From Agromyces mediolanus (GTDB taxonomy: Bacteria; Actinomycetota; Actinomycetes; Actinomycetales; Microbacteriaceae), in assembly GCF_023715325.1 (NCBI RefSeq), contig NZ_JAMBNX010000007.1, positions 62,001 to 126,000 on the forward strand: a DNA stretch of 64,000 nt, given 5' to 3'. Position 1 is the stretch's first letter; each line of letters starts with the position of its first letter. The position numbers were made by a program, and so were the translations under genes. A model generated the notes under the pieces. That model worked only from the letters and a program-made list of their open reading frames with translations, searched no databases and was not told where the DNA came from. Shown piece by piece: positions 7,153-14,853 of the stretch.

Positions 7153-8973
7153 CTACTCCTGCCAGCGTTCGTGTTCGTGTGGGGGCTCGTACGGGATGGT
7201 GCCGGTGTTCGCCCACTTGGTGAGGCTGTGTTTGGTGCGGGGTGGCCGCGGCTTCTTCGCGGTTCGGCGTCCTGCCGGGGCGAGGTGTTTCTCGTAGGCG
7301 TCGTGGAGGAAGCTGGCGATGCGACGGAGGTTGGTCGCGGCGGTGAGGACGGCGGTGACGAGGTAGGTGGCGGCGTAGCCGCGGAACCGGCGACGGAGCT
7401 TGCTTCCGAGGCCGGTGCGGGAGTCGTCCTTGATGTCGCCGTTGTAGGCCTCGACGACGTTGCGGTGGGCGTACCAGCGGCGCCATTCGTCGCTCTTGTG
7501 CGGGATGGGCTGCCAGTACTTGGCGCCGGCTTCGGCGGGAAAGCTGGTCGAGGACTTCGCGGTGCAGACCTTTGGGGGCATGCTCGGCGGCTTCCTGATG
7601 GTGAGTTCGACGGAGACTTTGCGAGAGCCGGTGTTGCCGTCGCGGGGCTTCAGTGGGCAGTTCGCGGTCGGGTTTGGGCCGGCGGCGGGGCACATCATCG
7701 GGGTGTTGCCGTGCTTGTCGGGCTTCTCCTTGGGGCGGAAGCGGTAGAGCTCGCGCCGCTTGATGTAGTTGCGGTGTGTTTCGTCGTCGATGTAGTCGGG
7801 GTGATCGGGCCGCCGTTGGTTGTTGCGGGTCGCGTTGATGAGTGATTCGGGCATGGAGGGGCAGTAGTAGCTGCCGTCGACGAGGATGGCGCCTTCGTGG
7901 TGGCCTTGGCGGCCGACCTCGTTCTTGTCGTAGTCGTTGATTGGGAGGTAGCCGAGGGCGCGGATGGGGAGCTGGAAGTTCTCCGGCTTTGCGCCGGGCA
8001 GGTAGAGCCGGTCGGCGATGAGGTACCCGGCTGGGTGGCCGCGGTCGGCGACGGAGCGGAGGGCGCTGAGCGCTTCCTGGGCTGCCTTCTTCGCGGGCCG
8101 GTGGAAGGCGATGCCGATGACGAGCTGGGGGAAGTCGGCGGGCTTGGTGGGGTCGTTCGTCGCCTGGACGATGTAGCAGGCTTCGAATCCCCATTTGGCG
8201 GTCTTCAGGGGCGGGCGGTCCTTGCTCGTGCTGGTGTACTTCGCGTACGCGTCGCGCAGGTCGGGGTCGCGGATGTACCAGCCGGCGTCGGGGTCCGTGG
8301 AGATGCCCTTGACTGACCGTGGCGAGTGGTAGCGACCGAACGCTTCGACGAAGGTCGAGTCGGCGGCGACGCCGCCGCCCCATTTCTGGTACTCGGCAGG
8401 GAGGACGTGGATGGTGGCCTCGAGCATCTGGTTACACAACCAGTCGATGCGGTCCTTGCGTTCGCGCCAGAGCTCTTCACTGCGGGCGGATTCGGCCAGC
8501 TGGAGGTACGTGTGGACGTCGAGGCGCTTCCGGCGGCCGCGCGGGAGGGGCTCAGGGTCCAGGAGCGTGCGGAGCGTTTCCCAAGCGCGCCAGATCCGCC
8601 CGTACGTGGCCCGGTAGTTCTTGCCCAGGGCGATGCCGTACCGTTCGCGGGTTTTGTCGTCGAACCGGTCGATGACGATGTCGACCATGTTCCGGATGAG
8701 GAGCGCGTTGTCCTCGTCGGCGAGGAGGAACATCAGCAGCAGGATGGTGCGGATGGTGGTGGTGCCCGGGCGGCCGCCGGGCGCGGTCTTCGTCCGGTCC
8801 GCTCGCCGCCAGGTTTCGAGCTGCTCGATGATGCCGGCGTTGTCGATGAACTGCGCGATACGGTTCACTCTGGCGAGCGGGATGGGGTCTTTCCGTCGTT
8901 GGGCATTGACTTTCGCCTGGGTGTCGAGCATGGCGGCGAGACCAGCACGGTTCGGGGTGGGCCGGCTCATCAT
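7153..8973 (-). CDS. DDE-type transposase
   Basis: This 606-residue protein has a DDE transposase core. Candidate catalytic residues are the Asp in GVAADSTF, the Asp in GYLIADRLYLPG and the Glu in NVVEAYNGDIKD. An N-terminal domain of about 200 residues carries a GRPGTTTIRTILLLMFLL helix block, and the C-terminal tail is basic. The ATG at 8973 overlaps the stop of the recombinase-like gene (ATGA), so the two are translated together; this is unusual for an ordinary IS transposase. I could not assign an IS family with confidence and see no flanking IS terminal repeats close to the gene. Confidence 0.75.
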   Translation of the reverse strand: MMSRPTPNRAGLAAMLDTQAKVNAQRRKDPIPLARVNRIAQFIDNAGIIEQLETWRRADRTKTAPGGRPGTTTIRTILLLMFLLADEDNALLIRNMVDIVIDRFDDKTRERYGIALGKNYRATYGRIWRAWETLRTLLDPEPLPRGRRKRLDVHTYLQLAESARSEELWRERKDRIDWLCNQMLEATIHVLPAEYQKWGGGVAADSTFVEAFGRYHSPRSVKGISTDPDAGWYIRDPDLRDAYAKYTSTSKDRPPLKTAKWGFEACYIVQATNDPTKPADFPQLVIGIAFHRPAKKAAQEALSALRSVADRGHPAGYLIADRLYLPGAKPENFQLPIRALGYLPINDYDKNEVGRQGHHEGAILVDGSYYCPSMPESLINATRNNQRRPDHPDYIDDETHRNYIKRRELYRFRPKEKPDKHGNTPMMCPAAGPNPTANCPLKPRDGNTGSRKVSVELTIRKPPSMPPKVCTAKSSTSFPAEAGAKYWQPIPHKSDEWRRWYAHRNVVEAYNGDIKDDSRTGLGSKLRRRFRGYAATYLVTAVLTAATNLRRIASFLHDAYEKHLAPAGRRTAKKPRPPRTKHSLTKWANTGTIPYEPPHEHERWQE

Positions 8974-9866
8974 GCACCCGCCTTCGCCGAGGTGAGTACC
9001 GCGTCGCTGTCTGCGGGGTCGGGGAGGTACGCGAGGTAGTGCTGTAGCGAGGTGGTGGACGTGAGGCCGGCGGCGGGGAGTAGCACGTTGAGCGGAACCC
9101 CTGCGCGAAGCTGCGCGTGAATCCAGGTCGCGCGGAGCCGCGACGGGCGCGGCTTGGGGCCCATTCCTTGCGTGTCTCTGATGAAGACCTTGAGCGTGTG
9201 CTGGTCGCGCGCTCCATTGGTTCGGAAGAGGTAGGCTGCCGGGTTCGCGTCGCGGACGGCGCGGAAGTACTCTTCCCATCCGTCGAGGACCGGGACGAAT
9301 CTCGGTACCCGGCCCGGCACGTGCAGGCCGAGGCCCGCGGGCTTGATGTGGTCGGCGTGCGCGTTTCGCACCTCGTCGGGCGTGAGACCGCACCCGACAC
9401 CGAGGGTCAGTACGGCGAGGGCGTTGTTCCGCTGACGTTCGCTGGGCTGACTGGTTGCCCACGCGGCGAAGTGCGCGAGTTCAGCCCGTGTGTATGGCTG
9501 CTGCGCCGACGTTCGCGAGGTCGTGGACGCGGGTGCGGGCGCAGAGACGAGGTCGTGGGCGATGCGGAGAAGGAGGGAACGTTGACGCACCTGGCTCGTC
9601 TGCGAGAGTCCGGTGCGGGTCGCCATGTGTTCTTCGATGAGGGCGGTGTCGAAGATGCCGTCTCGGGTCAGGGGCATGCCCGCCACTCGGACCGCCCAGA
9701 TGACGAACTGGGTGGTGAAGATGAGGGCGCGGCGGACCTGCTCGGCGTCGTCGAGCGTCGTCGCGCGGATGGCGTCGCGGACGAACTCAGCGACCGGGGC
9801 CCAGTGGGTCGCCGGAGCGTTCGGGGTGTAGGTGCCGATGAGAGTGTCGATGGAAGATGCATTCAC
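8970..9866 (-). CDS. Tyrosine-recombinase-like protein, copy 1
   Basis: This 298-residue protein has a SAM-like N-terminal core-binding region (conserved TPNAPATHW block) and a C-terminal tyrosine recombinase fold. It keeps RLRATW (second Arg) and the terminal Tyr in LQHYL. The canonical GLR first arginine reads GLTPDEV, the HxxR histidine is Ser, and the second GH histidine is Leu. Catalysis is therefore doubtful. I chose GTG 9866 because the paralogue at 10310-11224 begins at the equivalent point. It is coupled to the DDE transposase by ATGA. It may be an inactive DNA-binding partner or a strongly divergent recombinase. Confidence 0.65.
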   Translation of the reverse strand: MNASSIDTLIGTYTPNAPATHWAPVAEFVRDAIRATTLDDAEQVRRALIFTTQFVIWAVRVAGMPLTRDGIFDTALIEEHMATRTGLSQTSQVRQRSLLLRIAHDLVSAPAPASTTSRTSAQQPYTRAELAHFAAWATSQPSERQRNNALAVLTLGVGCGLTPDEVRNAHADHIKPAGLGLHVPGRVPRFVPVLDGWEEYFRAVRDANPAAYLFRTNGARDQHTLKVFIRDTQGMGPKPRPSRLRATWIHAQLRAGVPLNVLLPAAGLTSTTSLQHYLAYLPDPADSDAVLTSAKAGA

Positions 9867-9925
9867 GTGGGGTTCTGTGCGCTCGGTTTTGGCGAGGTGT
9901 CGCGACACGCCGGTATTCTGAGCAT

Positions 9926-9950
9926 TCTTCTGCGTCTGAGGCGCAGAAGA
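9926..9950. promoter_or_regulatory. Palindromic operator candidate between divergent genes
   Basis: TCTTCTGCG (9926-9934) and CGCAGAAGA (9942-9950) are perfectly complementary with a 7-bp spacer. They lie between the recombinase-like gene on the minus strand and the HTH-like gene on the plus strand. The HTH protein is the natural candidate to bind here. Confidence 0.5.
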
Positions 9951-9986
9951 TGCGGAAAAGACGCAATCCACGTAGGGTGCGTGTCT

Positions 9987-10325
9987 ATGGGGGCACCGAG
10001 GTTCGAACCGCGCAGTTTCGCGGCGCTGCCGAAGCTGTTCGGGAAGGAGAAGGAGATCGTTTGGAACCCCGTCTCCGGTCGTGATGCGGAGGCGCGTCTG
10101 CGGGCGGCGAAGCTGCAGCACCACTTCTCATACCTCGTGTGGCGGAGCCTTCAGTCAGGTGGGTGGACGGTCGGCAGGTACACGACTGCCGTCGGTACCG
10201 ACTACGACCGGTTCGGCCGGATACTCAGAGGTGAGATCCCCGCGAAGTTCGAGGACCTGTTCCTCGCTGCGGAGTTCTTCAGCTTCGACCTCCGGCTGGC
10301 GCCGATGCATCAGCCGGCATCCTGA
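9987..10325 (+). CDS. Small HTH-like DNA-binding protein
   Basis: This 112-residue protein is not recognised as a named family. Its C-terminal half reads as an XRE-type helix-turn-helix (about residues 58-95, with TTAVGTDYDRFGRILRGEIP and a following LEDL-like helix, FEDLFLAAEFF). It is divergent from recombinase-like copy 1 and its last 16 bp overlap the end of copy 2 convergently. The position suggests a regulator of the recombination genes. ATG 9987 is chosen over an upstream GTG. Confidence 0.6.
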   Translation: MGAPRFEPRSFAALPKLFGKEKEIVWNPVSGRDAEARLRAAKLQHHFSYLVWRSLQSGGWTVGRYTTAVGTDYDRFGRILRGEIPAKFEDLFLAAEFFSFDLRLAPMHQPAS

Positions 10326-11224
10326 AGCTCGGCATGCCGGAGCGCGAACCTCGCCGCGCCCGGGCTCGGCGGCGGAACAAAACGCATGTAGCGGGTGAGC
10401 GCCTCCAGGGAGCTCACGCCAGCGGCCTCCAGCAGCGCGAGCGGCGGAGCCCCGGAAGCAAGTAGCGTGACGATCCACGTTGCTCGGAGTCGCGGTGATT
10501 GCGGCTTCAACCCGATGCCGGCGCTGCGGGCGACGAAGTTCGTGACGATGTTCGGGTAGAACTTCCCGTGCCCGGGGCGGAAGAGCGGGACCCCTGGACG
10601 AGAACTCCGCCGCGTCTGCTCGAGCAGTTCTTCCCAGGAGCGCAGCAGCGGGACCGTGCGCGGCCGTTCACCACGGACATGGATGAGCGTTCCTTCATCG
10701 TCGACCACGATGTCCTCAGGCACGACGGCAGCGAGCTCGCGAGCTGCGAGCCCGGCGCCGGCGCCGAGGGTGACGAGCGCGGCCGCAGACTGCCGGGCGA
10801 CCTCGGTGGGTTGGGTTCGTGCCCAGGAGTTGAACGAATTGAGCTCCGCCTGCGTGTACGGCGCGGATGGTTCAGCCGAGGAGAGCGCCGGCAGCCGTGC
10901 CGGGTGCGCGTCGGGAAGCAGGATCTCGGCGACACGCAGCAGTTGCGAGCGGGTGTTCCCGCGGCTTGCCTCGGAGAGCCGCTCGGCGTGGTGGACCGCA
11001 TGCACGATGATCGCGCGGTCAAACACCTCCGCCCGGTCGAGTTCGAGGCCTGCGACGAACACGCACCAGTGCACGTGCGCGGCGACCGTCTTCATCAGTT
11101 GCTGCGTCGAGTACGGGATCTGGGCGTGCGATTCGAGCACCGCGGCGCGCACGAACGGCGCGATCCGCGTCCAGTGTGTCGCCGGCATCGCAGGCGTGAA
11201 GGCGCCGATGCGGTTCGCGCTCAT
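10310..11224 (-). CDS. Tyrosine-recombinase-like protein, copy 2
   Basis: This 304-residue paralogue of copy 1 shares the N-terminal block (TPAMPATHW), the SPRLRATWI box and a terminal Tyr in LTRYM. The first catalytic arginine is again missing (GLAAREL for GLRxxEL) and the histidine positions are Pro and Val. The duplication is old, since the two copies differ widely outside these blocks. Two Arg-less recombinase-fold proteins beside a DDE transposase suggest a multi-protein transposition complex. A degraded integrase pair is the duller alternative. Confidence 0.65.
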   Translation of the reverse strand: MSANRIGAFTPAMPATHWTRIAPFVRAAVLESHAQIPYSTQQLMKTVAAHVHWCVFVAGLELDRAEVFDRAIIVHAVHHAERLSEASRGNTRSQLLRVAEILLPDAHPARLPALSSAEPSAPYTQAELNSFNSWARTQPTEVARQSAAALVTLGAGAGLAARELAAVVPEDIVVDDEGTLIHVRGERPRTVPLLRSWEELLEQTRRSSRPGVPLFRPGHGKFYPNIVTNFVARSAGIGLKPQSPRLRATWIVTLLASGAPPLALLEAAGVSSLEALTRYMRFVPPPSPGAARFALRHAELQDAG

Positions 11225-11311
11225 CGCGGACCGTCGCTTCCATGCAGAGCGCAGCTATCCATGGGCGGATCCATGCGCGGTCCCGGACTGGGGTCCGCCA
11301 ACGTACGACGG

Positions 11312-11323
11312 GTATTAAAATAC
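11312..11323. promoter_or_regulatory. AT-rich palindrome upstream of recombinase-like copy 2
   Basis: GTATT-AA-AATAC stands in otherwise GC-rich DNA 88 bp upstream of the copy 2 start on the minus strand. It could supply a -10 element (TATTTT on the minus strand) with an overlapping operator. A related GGTATT stands upstream of copy 1 at about 9912. Confidence 0.35.
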
Positions 11324-11363
11324 GCGCTCTGGTGGTGAGGTGCAACGCTCGTTGCGGCGGCAT

Positions 11364-12143
11364 CTAGCCGAGCGAGACCTCCGGGTCTGAGTGTTGCTTG
11401 GGAGCGAATTCACCAGCGTTCCCGGGGAGGCCGAGCGTGCCCCGACGTGGCTGGCGTTCGGTGGATGCTCCGACGGACGTGTTTCGCTTCGGTTCGCGTG
11501 GCCGCACCGCGCGCGCCAGTACGGCGGCCAGACGCCGATGCGAGCCGCTGGCTTGGTTCTCGAAACGTGCAGCGACGAACTCGTCTCGGAGCGGGCTGCC
11601 GATTCGGAATTGCGCCGCGTCGAGCAGGTATCCGGCGTTCTCGCTCAGCTGTTTGAAGAACACGAACTGGGCCCTGGTGTTCCCCTCCCGGAAGGAGTGG
11701 ATCACGTTGATCTCGCCCCAGTGGTCAGCCAGCCGGTCCACGAACTCGGCCTGCGGGAGGCCGACGAGGAGGTGTTCTTCAGCGAGCAGCGCGTAGCGAT
11801 CCTCGGCGTTCTCGGCGATGTACTCGGCGGGGAAGTACGCATACGCAGCCTCGCCACTGCCGGTGACGACGTTCACGCCTGACTTCGTCATCCGCCCTGG
11901 CCCGACCCGCTCCTGTCCCGCCCAGTCGTACACGTCCTGGAAGATGTGCCGGTGGATGGCCTTCATGTGGGCGTAGTCGAAGTCGCCGGGGATCGGTTTC
12001 GCGGACAGTTCGAAGATCCGCAGCCGCGTGACGTCGTGTTCGAAGCGGGCGAGCATCGCAGCGTCCGAGAAACCTGGTCGGTTGCGCAGAACCTCCGTGC
12101 CGGGGATGAAGTAGTCGTCCCAGGCTTTGAATGCGCCCGGCAC
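11364..12143 (-). CDS. Fic-domain toxin (AMP transferase type)
   Basis: This 259-residue Fic/DOC family protein probably transfers AMP (or another NMP) to a host target such as a topoisomerase subunit. The active-site motif reads HSFREGNTR (consensus HPFxxGNGR): the catalytic His, acidic Glu, GN and Arg are kept, while Pro and the second Gly are changed. An upstream block (RFEHDVTRLRIFELS, FQDVYDWAGQER) matches Fic proteins. The C-terminal about 60 residues are charged and disordered. GTG 12143 lies one base after the antitoxin stop. The pair forms an antitoxin-toxin operon. Confidence 0.88.
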   Translation of the reverse strand: MPGAFKAWDDYFIPGTEVLRNRPGFSDAAMLARFEHDVTRLRIFELSAKPIPGDFDYAHMKAIHRHIFQDVYDWAGQERVGPGRMTKSGVNVVTGSGEAAYAYFPAEYIAENAEDRYALLAEEHLLVGLPQAEFVDRLADHWGEINVIHSFREGNTRAQFVFFKQLSENAGYLLDAAQFRIGSPLRDEFVAARFENQASGSHRRLAAVLARAVRPREPKRNTSVGASTERQPRRGTLGLPGNAGEFAPKQHSDPEVSLG

Positions 12144-12144
12144 G

Positions 12145-12348
12145 TCAGCTGTCGCCCTGAATGCGACGGCGAGTGAGCTCGACCGCCTCGTCGATGGTCA
12201 GCTCTCCCCGGCCGACGCGACGCGCCAGTTCCTCCGATTCCGCGGAGGCATGGTGTCCTGCCAGTGCGAGGGCGGCATCTGCGGCGGCGAGATGCTCGGT
12301 GATCTCCGCTTCGCTCATCGGGGCATCTTCATGAGGAGTGGTCGACAT
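12145..12348 (-). CDS. Fic antitoxin, VbhA-like
   Basis: This 67-residue helical protein is encoded directly upstream of the fic gene. The C-terminal half (ELARRVGRGELTIDEAVEL) matches the VbhA-like antitoxin pattern VxGELxxDE. Class I antitoxins normally carry an inhibitory [S/T]xxxE[G/N] motif just before this; here the corresponding stretch reads LAGHHAS, and I do not see the motif intact. AAAGGAG precedes ATG 12348 at suitable spacing. A palindromic promoter lies 45-60 bp upstream. Confidence 0.75.
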   Translation of the reverse strand: MSTTPHEDAPMSEAEITEHLAAADAALALAGHHASAESEELARRVGRGELTIDEAVELTRRRIQGDS

Positions 12349-12390
12349 GGCGACTCTGCTCCTTTCGCTCGGTGCCGCGAGAGCAGCACA

Positions 12391-12409
12391 ATTCTACCAA
12401 TCTGGGTAG
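12391..12409 (-). promoter_or_regulatory. Promoter/operator of antitoxin-fic operon
   Basis: On the minus strand TAGAAT (12396-12391) is a good -10 element. It overlaps the inverted repeat CTACC-N6-GGTAG (12394-12398 and 12405-12409). The overlap suggests autorepression by the antitoxin complex. No clear -35 is visible. Confidence 0.5.
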
Positions 12410-12470
12410 CGGGGTGGCCCGCTGCTCCTGCTATGCGCGGTGGTTCGACGAGGTCCCCGCGGTGGCTACC

Positions 12471-12502
12471 TTGACAACCCCAGGTCGGTTATTAGAATAA
12501 CC
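12471..12502 (+). promoter_or_regulatory. Strong promoter with operator palindrome for HTH-phosphoesterase operon
   Basis: TTGACA (12471-12476) is separated by 16 bp from TAGAAT (12493-12498), a near-consensus sigma-70-type promoter. The perfect inverted repeat GGTTATT-AG-AATAACC (12487-12502) covers the -10, so the HTH protein encoded just downstream could repress its own operon. Confidence 0.75.
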
Positions 12503-12575
12503 GTATGCGTGGAATCGCCCCCATCTGGTCGAGGTGGCACCCGCTGGCTGGATGGTCGTGCTCTACGCTCGGATC

Positions 12576-12857
12576 ATGGCCAGGCCACCTCGACCGTCCC
12601 CGCGCGAAGTCGCGCCCGGATGGCCGGACGTGGAGGCGGTAGACCCCGTTGGTGAGGTCGCCCGTCTCTTCGCCCGGAACGTCGCCGACGCCATCGGTGA
12701 CCGGAGCGTCAGAGCGGTCGCGAAAGACACCGGGGTCGACCACACCACTATCCTCAGCCTCCTCGCCGGCCGGGCGTGGCCGGACCTTGCCACCATCGCG
12801 AAGCTCGAGCTCGGCCTGGGTGTCGACCTCTGGCCTGGACGACCGACTCGCGACTGA
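12576..12857 (+). CDS. XRE-type HTH regulator of phosphoesterase operon
   Basis: This 93-residue protein has a helix-turn-helix domain in its C-terminal two thirds: VRAVAKDTGVDHTTILSLLA reads as helices 2 and 3, followed by LATIAKLELGLGVDLWP. The N-terminus is Pro-rich. ATG 12576 is my choice; an ATG at 12552 is possible and neither has a strong ribosome site. It is followed with overlap by a metallophosphoesterase and then an MbcA/ParS-type protein, and a consensus promoter with a palindrome precedes it. The arrangement is that of an autoregulated antitoxin or regulator. Confidence 0.7.
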   Translation: MARPPRPSPREVAPGWPDVEAVDPVGEVARLFARNVADAIGDRSVRAVAKDTGVDHTTILSLLAGRAWPDLATIAKLELGLGVDLWPGRPTRD

Positions 12858-13647
12858 GCGACGTGTTGCGGTCGCCGGCGATTGGCATGGCGATGTCCGC
12901 TGGGTCCAGCGGGCGGTGCCGGCGCTTGCGCGGCAGCATTCGGATGTGCGGACGATCTTGCACCTCGGAGACCTCGGAGTCTGGAGCCAGGAACGACCGC
13001 CTGGCTTTCTCGGCACCGTGGACTATTGGCTGGGACGTAGCGGGATCGACCGTCTCCTCCTGACACCGGGGAACCACGACGACTGGCACTGGCTGGAGGC
13101 GGAGTTCGCGACCGCCCCCGGCCGTGCCGTTTCCCTGAGTGATCGGGTGTGGGCGCTGCCGCGCGGCCTGCGATTCCAGATCGGTGGGCGAGTCTTCCTA
13201 TCGTTTGGTGGGGCCGCGTCGATGGACTACGAAGCCCGCATCGAGGGCAGATCCTGGTGGGCCGAGGAAGCACCAACGGAGCTCGAGGCTGAGTACGCCG
13301 CGGCCGGCGGCCCGGTCGATGTGCTGCTGACGCACGACATGGTCGATGGTGGCACTCGGGAAGCCGCGGAGCAGCTCGCCCGCGGCCGATGGAGCCCTGA
13401 GGCACAGGCCTACTCGGCTATGGTTCGGGCGCGGGTCACCGCCGTGTGGGAGGAGGTGCGGCCGCGGCTACTCGCGCATGGGCACATGCACGTGACGGGC
13501 GGGCGGACGCTTTCGGACGGGCGGAGGGTCTACTCGATGGGATGCGAATGGATGCGAGGGAATCTGGCCGTTCTCGAGCTGTCTGCGTTGAAGTGGGACT
13601 GGGTGGCTTTCCCGCGCCTGGAGCGGGAGGGCGAAGGTGGACGGTGA
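12820..13647 (+). CDS. Calcineurin-like metallophosphoesterase
   Basis: This protein of about 275 residues has all five dinuclear metal motifs in order: GDWHGD, GDLGVW (for GDxxDR), GNHDD, LLTHDM and AHGHMH. It should hydrolyse phosphomono- or diester bonds; the substrate is unknown. There is no signal peptide, so it is cytoplasmic. GTG 12820 overlaps the HTH gene by 38 bp and the end overlaps the next gene by 11 bp, indicating translational coupling of three genes. Toxin-like, nucleotide-signal or RNA/DNA-processing roles are all open. Confidence 0.8.
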   Translation: MSTSGLDDRLATERRVAVAGDWHGDVRWVQRAVPALARQHSDVRTILHLGDLGVWSQERPPGFLGTVDYWLGRSGIDRLLLTPGNHDDWHWLEAEFATAPGRAVSLSDRVWALPRGLRFQIGGRVFLSFGGAASMDYEARIEGRSWWAEEAPTELEAEYAAAGGPVDVLLTHDMVDGGTREAAEQLARGRWSPEAQAYSAMVRARVTAVWEEVRPRLLAHGHMHVTGGRTLSDGRRVYSMGCEWMRGNLAVLELSALKWDWVAFPRLEREGEGGR

Positions 13648-14050
13648 CGAAGCCCGGCACCGTGCGGCCCGGAACTGGAACCGTACGGTCGGTCCCTTCT
13701 ACTCGCGTGCAACGCTCCTGCGTGACCTCGCCATCGCTGAAGCAGAACTCGACGCACGCATCGAACGGGCCGAGGTCCTTCGCCTCGAGCGTGGCGGTCG
13801 TGAGTTCTTTCCCGCGTTCCAGTTCCTCGGAGACAGGAGTACAGTGCCTGGGCTCCGGCAGCTGCGTGTCGCATTGAACCCGGCGCTCGACCCGGATGTT
13901 GACTGGTCCGTCACGCTCTGGCTCTGCGTGCGGCGGGACGAGTTCGATGGTGCGAACGCGGTCGAGCTCCTGCGAGGAGGTGCGTTCGACAGGGTCGCCG
14001 AAGAAGCCCAGAGAAACCCGGTCCTACCGCCCGGGGTGGGCGGCATCTGA
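13637..14050 (+). CDS. MbcA/ParS/Xre antitoxin-like toxin-binding domain protein
   Basis: This 137-residue protein has an N-terminal helical region ending in LRLERGGREFFPAFQFLG. The C-terminal domain (WSVTLWLCVRRDEFDGANAV, ELLRGGAFDRV) follows the MbcA/ParS/Xre pattern: FPAFQF, WL, then (P/V)ELL-x-G-x-x-x-x-V. That domain usually binds RES-type toxins, but no RES gene is seen here; the coupled partner is the phosphoesterase. GTG 13637 follows GGAGGGCGAAG. The family match is from memory of the pattern and should be tested with profiles. Confidence 0.6.
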   Translation: MDGDEARHRAARNWNRTVGPFYSRATLLRDLAIAEAELDARIERAEVLRLERGGREFFPAFQFLGDRSTVPGLRQLRVALNPALDPDVDWSVTLWLCVRRDEFDGANAVELLRGGAFDRVAEEAQRNPVLPPGVGGI

Positions 14051-14085
14051 TTTCGGGGGTTGCCGAATCTGCTTCGCGGGTCGCT

Positions 14086-14244
14086 TCAGCTCTTTTCTGT
14101 GTCATCCTCGACGACCGGGGGCGGTCCATCAGGGGATACGGCGCCGCCTTCGTTCACCCAGTCAGCGATCTCGGCGGCGTCCTCCTTCGATACCGGCCGA
14201 GGCCGTCGAAACAACGACTTCAACTTCTCCGTGAGCTTGGACAT
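14086..14244 (-). CDS. Small hypothetical protein (52 aa)
   Basis: The reading frame encodes a basic helix (MSKLTEKLKSLFRRPRPVSK) followed by an acidic tail (EDAAEIADWVNEGG and a Pro-rich end). The composition looks protein-like, and short proteins of this type are often found beside toxin-antitoxin genes. The ribosome site is weak, so the call is tentative. The rest of 14051-14514 holds nothing else I can support. Confidence 0.4.
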   Translation of the reverse strand: MSKLTEKLKSLFRRPRPVSKEDAAEIADWVNEGGAVSPDGPPPVVEDDTEKS

Positions 14245-14514
14245 ACCTGAACCATACGACCAGGCCCTCGTGCAGGATCGGCCTGCGTGTGCGGGTGAGT
14301 CTGTCTGAGCGACCGGCTGCCGAGACGCCCCGACCCGCCCGATGCGGTGACCGGGCGGGCCGTGCGGGGGCGTTCCTTGCGCTATCCGGCGCGCAGGCTG
14401 TTCGGGAGCCGGATTGCCTTTGCGGTGGAGAAGCTACGCTTCCGCTGGCGAATCCTCAATCCTGCAGCGGATTCGGAGGCTGCGTCGGCCGGTGCGGCCG
14501 GGGTTCCGTGTTCG

Positions 14515-14853
14515 TCAGGCGCGTGTGGCGCGCGGCGTCTTGATGAGCAGCCCTGCGAGCACAAACAGCAGCAGCGCCACGTAGTGCACACCAACCCACC
14601 ATTGTTCGGGGAGCGTGATCGGGAACACGGGGTTCCAGAGGACAGCGACGGCAAGGAAGGCGGGGGCCCACCACCACTGTTTGGCTTGGATCGCGAACCA
14701 CCCAACGATGAGCGCGAGGATTGTGATGAGGAACTGGAACAGGAGGAATGCGCCTCCGCCGACCGCGGCGATGCCGATGAGGAGGATCAGGCCGGCCAGC
14801 AGTGAGGGTGCGAGGGCGTTTCGTTGATACACGGCTTGTTTCTCGGTTGGCAT
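14515..14853 (-). CDS. Small polytopic membrane protein (DUF6804-like)
   Basis: This 112-residue protein has four predicted membrane helices (for example LLAGLILLIGIAAVGGGAFL and LAVAVLWNPVFPI) and a WNPVFP motif between helices. This fits the small uncharacterised DUF6804-type family often found in actinobacterial metal cassettes. Its ATG begins at the base after the stop of the BNR-type lipoprotein, with no gap. It is the last gene of the 14515-19480 minus-strand unit. Function unknown. Confidence 0.65.
   Translation of the reverse strand: MPTEKQAVYQRNALAPSLLAGLILLIGIAAVGGGAFLLFQFLITILALIVGWFAIQAKQWWWAPAFLAVAVLWNPVFPITLPEQWWVGVHYVALLLFVLAGLLIKTPRATRA

Noticed and set aside
10499..11338. 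Plus-strand 279-codon frame opposite recombinase-like copy 2
   Set aside because: No motifs; antisense to a gene with a clear paralogue.
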